Positions 48,509 to 64,000 of a stretch of DNA of 64,000 nucleotides are shown here, one piece after another. Each line of letters begins with the position of its first letter. Position 1 is the stretch's first letter. Location of the stretch: assembly GCF_019703515.2 (NCBI RefSeq), contig NC_059347.1, positions 21,884,501-21,948,500 on the forward strand. Direction: 5' to 3'. The notes beneath the pieces were generated by a model. The model ran no database searches and was not told where the DNA came from. It worked only from the letters and a program-made list of their open reading frames with translations. The stretch is from Myxocyprinus asiaticus (lineage: Eukaryota; Chordata; Actinopteri; Cypriniformes; Catostomidae). The position numbers and the translations under genes are program-made.

Positions 48509-51500
48509 CACTAGCAGCCAAAAGTTTGGAATAATGTCAGATTTTGCTGTTTCGGAAGGAAATTGGTACTTTAATTACCAAAGTTGCATTCAACTGATCA
48601 CAAAGTATAGTCAGGACATTACTGATCTAAAAAACAGCACCATCACTATTTGAAAAAAGTAATTTGGTAAAAAAGTAACTAGACATGCCCCATTTCCAGC
48701 AGCCATCACTCCAACACCTTATCCTTGAGTAATCATGCTAAATTGCTAATTTGGTACTAGAAATTAGCAAACACAATTGAAAGCTGTTTGGTTCATTGAA
48801 TGAAGCTTAACATTGTCTTTGTGTTTGTTTTTGAGTTGCCACAGTATGCAATAGACTGGCATGTTTTAAGGTCAATATTAGGTCAAAAAAGAAACAGCTT
48901 TCTTTAGAAATTTGTCAGTCAATCATTGTTTTGAGGAATGAAGGCTATACAATGCTTGAAATTGCCAAAAAAACTGAAGATTTCATACAAAGGTGTACAC
49001 TGCAGTCTTCAAAGACAAAGGACAACTGGCTCTAACAAGGACAGAAAGAGATGTGGAAGGCCAGATGTACAACTAAACAAGAGGATAAGTACATCAGAGT
49101 CTCTAGTTTGAGAAATAGACGCCTCACATGTCCTCAGCTGACAGCTTCATTGAATTCTACCTGCTCAACACCAGTTTCATGTACAACAGTAAAGAGAAGA
49201 CTCAGGGGTGCAGGCCTTAAAAAGCCACTTTTGAAACAGAAAAACAAAAAGAAAAGGTCAGAGTGGGCAAAGAAACACAGACATTGGACAACAGATAATT
49301 GGAAAAGAGTGTTATGGATCTTAACCCCATTGAACTTTTGTGGGATCAGCTAGACTCTAAGGTGCGTGAGAAGTTCCGGACAAGACAGCCACATCTATGG
49401 CACGTGCTACAGGAAGTGTGGGGTGAAATCTCACCTGAGGATCTGGACAAACTGACAGCTAGAATGATCTGCAAAGCTGTCATTGCTGCATGTGGAGGAT
49501 TTTTTGATGAGAACTCTCAAGTAGTTTAAGAAGTTATAAAAATTTTTTTCAAATTGTAATAGTAATTTTTCACATTATTAATGTCCTGACTATACATTGT
49601 GATCAGCTGAATGCCACTTGAATAAAAGTACCAATTTCTTGGAGAAGGACATGTGACGCCATGCAAGAAGCAGACGTGTGAGAATATCTCGAAAATATGA
49701 GCCAAAGGAATTACATACAGATTGTTGGAATTCCTGAGCATGAAGAGGGCAGAGATATGGTGAAATTCCTGGACGAGAACTTCCCGAGTCTGCTCGACAT
49801 AACAGGTCATAAACTGGAAATTGAGCAAGCTCACAGAGTCCCGGCTCGCAGATCTGCTGAGGGAGACAGACCCAGATCAATTCTGGCCAAATTTCTGAGA
49901 TCTTCCGATAAAAATATCATGTTGCGCCAGGCGAGGAGCAAAGGAAAGCTTTCTTGGAGGAATCACAATATTTTCTTGTTCCCGGACTTTACGAATTCAA
50001 CGAGAGAAACGCGAATGTAAGAAACTCTTACATCAACGGAAGACTGCTTTTGCACTGATGTTTCCGGCCAAACTGAGAATAGACACCAAGGACGGCAGCA
50101 AAGTATTTACATGTCCCAAACAGGCACTCTCTTTCATAAATACATTGGAATGAGTAAGCCATTTGAGGATTCTTATATTAGTGGACTGACTCGCTGTTTA
50201 GTGACTCGATTGTCTGAGGAAGTTGGGCACCATTTTTGTTTCTTTTTGCGTTGGCTCCGCCTAGCATCTGGAGTTTGTTTTATGGAATAACACTTCCTTC
50301 AAGAAACTTTTGCATTGACAGAAGATCGTTTTTACACTGAAGTTCCCGGCCAGAGTGAGAATGGACACTATGGATGACCGCAAATATCTACATGTTCACA
50401 TAAAGGACGTCTTTTATAAAGTTGACGGCTGAGTAAGTCATGGTGTATTTATTTATTTTTATTTTTATTTTTATTTTTTTTTTGCGTGGCCTCCGAGTGA
50501 GTTTGGCTCTTGATCATCCAAGGAACAGGGATGCCTTTTTTTTTTTTTTTTTTTGTGCTGGTTCCGCCTAGTGGCTGGAGCTTGTCTTGTGGAATAACAC
50601 TGCCTCGGGACAGTTGTGAATGAATCTGTTCGTTCTTTGTGCTTGCGCCTCCTGTTGGCTGGAGTTTGTTTTTGTGGAGTATTTTTAAAGAACATTAGAA
50701 TGATTACGTCATCAGCCATACTCATAAACAGGTGGCTCAATGATCACTTGGTTGTCTGTCCGAGGAAACTGAATGGCTTTATATCAGCTGGAGTTTGTTT
50801 TGTGAAGGAACACACCTTCGAGACAGTTCTGTGAATGAATCTACATGTTCTTTGTGTTTATCCTGCCTGTTGGCTGGGGTCTGTTTTACAAAGTATTTTC
50901 TGTTATGTAATTTTGCCTCACAAAATTTGTGCAGAAGCACCGGACTTGAGCAATCCAATGGCAAAGTTGTCGCGGGGACTCTCGTAGGCATACATGGACC
51001 TTTTGAGTTTAGAGAGATGGACGCCAGTGGGCTCTGTCGAGCGCGGGGTTAATGCGCACGTTTTTCTTTTTCTGTTTGTTTGGTTCGGGGGGGGGTTCGG
51101 GGTTTGATTGTTGCAGTAATGGGGAATGTGTTCTGTATAATCTTGTGTTTGACACACTCTTTTTTTTAAAAAAATTTATTATATCAATATGTCAAATGTT
51201 AATATGAATGGATTATCTCTCTCCACATGGAATGTGAATGGGTTGGGGCACCCTATAAAAAGAAGGAAGGTTATTTCTTTTCTTAAGCGTAAGAAATATG
51301 ATATAGTGTTTCTTCAAGAAACACATCTTTCCCTGCAGGAAGCTGAAAAATTTGGGAAGATATAGGGGTGGAAATGTTTTCTTTAGTGCTGGCTCAAGTA
51401 AGAGCAGGGGAGTCATTATACTGATAAATAAACATCTACAATTCAAATATCTCAAACAGATTAAAGATAAATTAGGGAGAGTCATTACTGTTTTAGCTGA

Positions 51501-54240
51501 AATTCAGGGACAAAGTCTTATTTTGGCTAATATTTTTGCACCTAACGTTGATGATCGGGGCTTTTTTATAGATCTTGAAGGGATGTTGCAAGCTGCTGGC
51601 ACCCCTCATGATATAATATTGGGAGGAGACTTTAATCTTTTGATGGACTCAGTCCTTGATCATAGTGAAGCAAAAGTGTGTAAGACCCCTAGAGCAACAT
51701 TGATGCTTCACAGGATGTGTAAAAATCTTGGTCTCACAGATATTTGTAGACTTTTGAACCCATCTGGTAGGGACTATACATTTTTTTTTCATTAGTCCAT
51801 TAGATTTATTGTAGAATAGATTTTTTATATATATATCTAAGTCCCTCATTTCATCTGTTGTTGATTTGCTCAATTGGAAACATTTTAGTCTCAGATCACG
51901 CCCTGGTAAGTTTAGAGGTGTTGCCACATTCGGAGAAAAAGAAATCATATAGTTGGCTCTTTAATGTATCCCTTTTGCAAAATCCTGATTTCCAACAAAT
52001 GTTAAAGACTGAAATCAATGTTTATATGGAGACCAACTGGTCCTCAGTATCCTCTGTGAGCGTGGCTTGGGAGGCACTTAAGGCGGTTCGTAGGGGTTGG
52101 ATCATACAGTATGCCTCATTCATCAAAAAATCCAAAACACGAAAACTTGTAGAGTTGGAAGGGAATATTAAAAGTGCAGAGGCAGAGCTGAAGCGCTAAA
52201 TGTCGTCTGATGGCCTCAGAGAATTGACCCGATTGAAATACAGGTATAATACTATTTTGTCGCGGAAGATGGAGTTTTGGTTATTTAGGGCAAGACAGTC
52301 ATATTTTGAGTCTGGAGACAAAGCAGGGAAGTTTTTGGCTAGATATATAAAGCAGAGAGAGTCTTTTTCTACCATTCCCTCAGTGAAATCTACTGGTGGT
52401 GAAATATTTACCACAGCCACTGATATTAATAATGCCTTTAAAGAATTCTTTCTTGATCTTTATAGTTCCACTATAGTTCCATCTACTGATGAATATATTA
52501 GAAATTTTATGGAACCATTAGGACTCCCTAAACTGAATTTTTTTTAGATCTTATGCTACAGAATTGGCTCCACTTTTGCTAGAAGTTTATATGGAATCAT
52601 TAAAGAATGGAAAGCTTCCGCCAACCATGGCACAAGACCGGATCAGTCTGATTCTTAAAAATGACAAAGATACAAGCGAGTGTAAAAGTCACCGTCCAAT
52701 TTCCCTGATCCAGCTAGATGTAGAAATGTTGGCAAAAATTCTGGCTAACCAATTAAGTAAAGTTATGAAATCTCTTATACATATAGATCAGGTGGGGTTT
52801 ATTCGAGGCTGCATCTCTTCTGACAGCATAAGGCGTTTCATCAATATCATGTGGTCAGTGGCGAATGATCAGACTCTGGTCGCTGCCATCTCACTTGACA
52901 CCGAAAAGGCCTTTGATATGGTAGAATATGAATATCATTTTAAGATTTTGGAAATATATGGGTTTGGAAATACTTTTATTGGACGGATTAAGTTACTTTA
53001 TAGACACCCAGTTGCGGCGGTACAAACAAATGGATTAATTTCAGATTATTTTACTCTGAATAGGGGCACCCGGCAGGGTTCCACTCTTTCCCCATTATTG
53101 TTCTGCCTTGCCCTGGAACCATTAGCAGCCGCGATAAGAAAGGAGGATGATTTTCCAGTGGTGACGGTGGGAGGTGTGGCGCATAAGCTTTCACTTTACG
53201 CAGATTATATTTTATTATTCGTCTCCGACCCCACTAGATCTATGCCTTGCCTCCACAGAATTATCAGTTCCTTTTCTAAAGTTTCGGGAAACAGAGTTAA
53301 CTGGTCTGTATCCAAAGCTTTGGCACTGACAGTGTACTGCCCAGTAACGGCTTTTCAACCAGGCGCCTTTCAATGGCCCAAACAGGGCATTAAGTATTTG
53401 GGCATTTTATTCCCAGCAAATTTATGTGATTTAGTCAGATTTAGTAGAGTTAATTTTGACTTTTTAATAAAAAAAATTTTGAGCGATGTGGGCTTCATTA
53501 TATTTATCTATGATTGGGAAGGTTAATGTTAGTAATGTCCCCCTCTCTTACTTCAAGCTATTTGATAGCATAGCGAAGTCCTTCATTTGGAATGGAAAGT
53601 GTCCCAGGTTACATTTCAACAAGTTACATAAGCCGATTGACAAAGGTGGGCTAGGCCCACCCAAAAAGATTATGGAGAAGTTAAGTCACACCCCGTTATC
53701 TCGCATTTACACACAATATGGACAAAAGTGTCCAGAGTGTTTAACTCGGATAATTATTTAAACATGATGGGGAGATGGGGAGGGTGGCTGCCTTCGAGGA
53801 GGGGTCGAGCAGAAGGATGGGAGTTAGGGATCTTTTCAACAAGAAATGGGGCAATTACTTAGCATTTTTGGGGGAATCTCGAGGAGGGGAGGTGGAGGGA
53901 GTAATTTAGAGTTTTTTATTATTATACTTGATTATTGTATTTTCTTTTTTTTTTTTTTGTATTTAGTTTTGTGTGTTTTTTTTTTGTTTTTTTTTGGTCT
54001 ATATTCTATTGACCACAGGGGTGTTCGTGGGGGGGGGGGGGGGTTAGGGTGGGGTAGGAGTTTGGTAGTGGGAGGGGATATAGTGGGGGTTTAATGTTAG
54101 AAGTGATTGATTCACTATATGTTGTTTTTTTCTTTGTGTTAATTTATGAATCAATAAAAAAAATTAATAACAAAAAAAGTACCAATTTCTTTCCATAAGA
54201 GCAAAATCTGTACATTATTCCAAACTTTTGGCCGCCAGTG
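48509..54240 (+). mobile_element. Tc1 transposon with catalytic core deleted, split by an L1-type LINE
   Basis: The left end cactagcagccaaaagtttg and right end aaacttttggccgccagtg are inverted. Transposase pieces are RRLTCPQLTASLNST and WAKKHRHWTTDNWKRVLW (49110-49315), joined directly to LNPIELLWDQLDSKVREKF. Sequence between, including the first two catalytic Asp, is missing. The element is interrupted at 49641. Confidence 0.82.
49641..54177 (+). mobile_element. L1-type LINE, nearly complete, 14-bp TSD
   Basis: The target duplication agtaccaatttctt is exact (49627-49640 and 54178-54191). Contents are an ORF1 C-terminal nucleic-acid-binding region (RNYIQIVGIPEHEEGRDMVK, QAHRVPARRS; about 49697-50150), a 5' part of ORF2 with endonuclease (STWNVNGLGHPIKRRK, IVFLQETHLS, GGDFNLLMDS; from about 51210) and reverse transcriptase (52564-53526: HRPISLIQLDVEMLAKILAN, LDTEKAFDMVE, GTRQGSTLSPLLF). 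The RT active site reads YADY instead of YADD, so it is dead. Stops and frameshifts occur in ORF2. The A-rich 3' tail has aataaa repeats. Confidence 0.9.
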
Positions 54241-54241
54241 T

Positions 54242-55630
54242 GAATTAAGATATCAGTAAATAATTATATACATTCAGACATTCAGATACATTTAGCTTGA
54301 ATATTCTCATTTAGCATGAATATTCTCATTGTAACACACAGAATTAGGTAAAATTATTTTTGAGAGAAGGCCATATCGATATCAATAATACCACATTGTG
54401 ATACATTGAATTCACATTCAATATGTGCGTGTCTGGGGTGCTGTAAAGACTCCAGTAATGCTCTTAGAGAGAGAAAAGAATGCACGGAACATTTAAGCTA
54501 CTATCTTTCACTAACAAGCATTATTTTTGTAACATACAGTATAGGTTCAAAAGCTGGCAATGCCATCTCACAACCACTCTTTTCATGAAAAATAAATGAT
54601 CTAATCCATAGTAGAAGTTGCTTATCTAAACTTGACAGAAAAAATAAACTAGCTGTAATGTAATAAATCTTCTATATGTGCCCCTCTCTTTCTGTACATA
54701 TGTAACACACACACCATGAGAGTTGCATAATTTTAGAGGAAAACTGAATGACAATCCAATCTTTTCTAAAGAAATGTGAAGTAAACATATGAGAATCCAT
54801 AAAATTGTCTCTAAATGCACACATATTTGGACTACATCTTCTAATGGACGTTGTTTACTGAAGCCTGGCAATGACAAAAAGATGAGAGCTTGCTTGCTTT
54901 AATGGACATGCGTGTCTTTATTACATGCTTATGTCCATAATTCTTGTTTTGATTTTGCATGTCAGATGTGTATTCCTTATAAAACTTAAGGAATTGCTCT
55001 TACTGTAAAAATTATATCATAAAACAGTGGTGAAATATCAAATCTGGAGATTACGCCTTTCTAATGATGTATAGTTGTTGCAATTAAATAAGAACTGTAT
55101 GTAGAATAATGTGAAGTGAAGGTAAACAATACCGATCGCAAATCATGGGGTCATTGGTAATCTTTTCATGAGAAGGGATAGTTCAGTACCAGTACCAGAT
55201 TCTGTACCAGTCAGCACTGTCATGCTGCTTCTCCTCTTTCTTTTCTTTTGTCATTCTAGTCTGCTAAGTATTGCCAATCATTGGTTTCAAGTGTCATTGC
55301 AGTGTACCCCCAGCTTGGGGCCCCAGGCAATTGCCTGGCTTGCCTGTCCCGTGAGTCCGCCTCTGTTTAGGTATGCCTTCATAATAGTGGATGCTGAGAC
55401 AGTGGGATCCTAGGAGGAGGGCTGTCTGCAGCTGTGTCAAGATGGTAACCCCCTGGCACCCAAAGTCTCGTGAGAAACCTGATCCTACCACCAAATCTAA
55501 CCCTAAACCCAAACTATGTGTCAGTAATTGAGATACAAAGGTTAGGTTTAAGGTTGGATTTAGTGGTAAGGATCAGGTTTAGGAGAAGGGGTAGGTGTAG
55601 GGTATCAGTGGGACTCCAAATAAACACAGT
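54242..55630. other. Intergenic sequence without recognised gene
   Basis: AT-rich sequence. At about 55490-55610 there is a cyprinid taaccctaaacccaaac / ggttaggtttaaggttgg repeat. Near 55310-55370 a short segment resembles one at 48110. Nothing coding is visible. Confidence 0.6.
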
Positions 55631-55633
55631 AGA

Positions 55634-57349
55634 CTCATTCGAGATGAGCAAAATCTGCGCACCACCGGTGATCACCGCGAGGTGCATGCCAGTTAGAAGA
55701 GTGTGGTCCGACTTGCTCTGATGTCATGCTGACATATGCCAAAAAACTCTCGTGATGGCGAGGTGGCTGTGCCAGGTGGCCTAGTCGAGCGCAGTTGCTC
55801 TTCCCCGACTGCGTTGACTAAAGGCATAATGGGAAATAACTTGCTGACAACACAGTTTGATGCTCATTGGCTTAAACAACCGTGATTTTTGTTCTCTTTT
55901 CAAATGTTTGATTTTTTTAATCTCTAATATCATGTTTATATGAGTATAAATTATATGTGACTATTCCCAACATTCAGACAGTGCAATCTCTGTATGGGAT
56001 ATGTGATTGGTATCATATTTCTGAAATATCTAAAATACGTCTTTATTCAGCTAAAAATGGATGGAAAGACACATCTTATGGGGGGAATTAAATAACAGGT
56101 ACACTGAGTGTCTTGTTCATCATTTATTTTCATTGAAAAGCAACAGAATTTAAATTGCATCCACTTTATTAACAACTAAGCACTTGAATAATCAAGAGAG
56201 CAGCCATCTACTCTCGTCTACTTTCAAAGCGAGGTGTTTGGCATCTCGAACGAGCCTAACGTCGCGTGTGACTCTCAGGAGACTTCGGGCAAACAGGAGG
56301 TTACCCTAGGCTCGTTTGAAATGGCAGAGGGTATACTTTGCCAGCTGAGGAAGTTCAACCTGCCACAGGAGCTGCTGACACAGTTCTACTCGGCCGTCAT
56401 TGAGTCTGTCCTGTGTACATCTATAACTGTCTGGTTTGGTTTAGCCACCAAATCAGACAGAAGGAAATTACAACGGACAGTCAGGATTGCTGAGAGGATT
56501 AATGGTGCCCCCCTGCCCACCCTCCAAGTCCTGTACGTCTCCAGAGTGAGGAAACGTACAGGTAGAATCACTCTTGATCCCACACACCCTGCCCACTCCC
56601 TCTTTGAACTGTTGCCCTCTGGCCAGCGCTACAGAGCACTGAACGCCAGGACATCCAGGCTCAAGAACAGTTTTTACCCTCAGGCCATTTTCCACATGAA
56701 GAATTAAACTGCCTCAGGACTCCCCCATAGTACAATAATGTAAATACATATCTCATGTACATATGTAAATTCACATATTTAATTCAATAACTATACATAC
56801 CCCTACCTTACACATACATTACCACTTGCACATGTACATACACCATTCTGTTATATGTTCTATTATTTGTATGTCTATTTATACTCTTAACTTGTTTTAT
56901 ATTCTGTCTCACTGTTAATGTTCTGTGTGTACTTGTTTCTCCTATCATCACCCCCCCACCAAAATGAGAAGACTTGCCAATAAATCTCATTCTAATTCTG
57001 ATCTTATATTTCAGAAATATGATACCAATCACATATCCCATTCAAAGATCGCACTGGCAGAGTGTTGGGAATATTCACAGATAATTTATACACATAAAAC
57101 TTGATATTAGAGATAAAAAAATCTAACATTTTAGAAGATAACGAAACATCACGATTGTTTAAGCCAATGAGCATTAAGTCGTTTCCCATCGTGCACAGCT
57201 CGGAAAAAACAACTGCTGCCGCCTCATTCTCCCGGGACATTTTTTGACGTCGTCACGACATCGCAGCAAGTCGGACAGATTTCTAACCGGCATGCACCTG
57301 ACGGTGATCGCCGGTGATCGGTTCTGCGAATTTGCTCATCTCAAACGAG
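55634..57349. repeat. Long inverted repeat abutting the mtx3 start
   Basis: The left arm 55634-56035 (from ctcattcgagatgagcaaa) and the inverted right arm 57007-57349 (to tttgctcatctcaaacgag) match imperfectly over some 350-400 bp, including tgctcattggcttaaacaa and gggatatgtgattggtatc. The middle holds LINE sequence. The right arm ends 25 bp before the mtx3 ATG and so covers its presumed promoter and 5' UTR. Confidence 0.82.
56230..57003 (+). mobile_element. Rex1-like LINE 3' end
   Basis: One frame (56234-56707) encodes a reverse transcriptase C-terminus: LLTQFYSAVIESVLCTSITV, RRKLQRTVRIAERINGAPLP, HPAHSLFELLPSGQRYRALN and TSRLKNSFYPQAI. It ends with an aataaatctcattctaattctgat tail typical of Rex1/CR1-group LINEs. 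It lies between the two inverted arms. Confidence 0.75.
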
Positions 57350-57374
57350 CTTATTCCCATGTTTTCAAACAAAC

Positions 57375-64000
<6,626 letters not shown>

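Overview
This is a stretch of a teleost genome, most likely from a cyprinid (carp-like) fish. The exons encode vertebrate proteins with spliced GT-AG structures, and about half of the window is the dense mixture of Tc1, hAT, MITE, SINE, LINE and LTR elements typical of cyprinids. I cannot name the species. No prokaryotic or viral gene organisation is present.

Three real genes are present: the 3' part of serinc5 (+, coding exons 3497-14370), a complete thbs4 (-, 21 coding exons, 44608 down to 17368, 956 codons plus stop) and the 5' part of mtx3 (+, from the ATG at 57375 past the window end). serinc5 and thbs4 converge tail to tail, with stop codons about 3 kb apart and candidate poly(A) signals only about 50 bp apart near 17.0 kb. 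thbs4 and mtx3 are divergent. This is the same order and relative orientation as human SERINC5-THBS4-MTX3, so it is a conserved synteny block. The three products (a multipass membrane protein, a secreted matrix pentamer and a mitochondrial outer-membrane protein) do not form a pathway.

Layout: 1-3.5 kb, serinc5 intron with a MITE, a hAT-like insertion and a Sleeping Beauty-type Tc1 fossil. 3.5-14.4 kb, serinc5 exons; introns hold a TRIM-like mini-retrotransposon (8.4-9.4 kb) and a hAT element nested in a MITE (10.9-12.2 kb). 14.4-17.4 kb, the two 3' UTRs. 17.4-44.6 kb, thbs4; its introns hold a SINE, MITEs, a second TRIM-like copy, an I-clade LINE (20.6-25.3 kb), a Tc1 (25.6-26.9 kb), an L1-type LINE broken by another Tc1 (27.3-30.1 kb) and an L2-type LINE (38.1-39.0 kb). 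44.6-57.4 kb, the thbs4-mtx3 intergenic region: a hAT MITE containing an intact TRIM-like element, a solo LTR with an expanded hexamer, a Tc1 containing a full L1-type insertion, and a long inverted repeat around a Rex1-like LINE end that stops 25 bp before the mtx3 ATG. 57.4-64 kb, mtx3 exons 1-4 with two Tc1 elements, a solo LTR and a SINE in intron 3.

The most unusual content is a non-autonomous, TRIM-like LTR family. There are three copies. Two have exact 5-bp target duplications and a primer-binding site matching the 3' end of tRNA-Phe; the best-preserved copy has an internal region built largely of 29-bp tandem repeats and no coding capacity.
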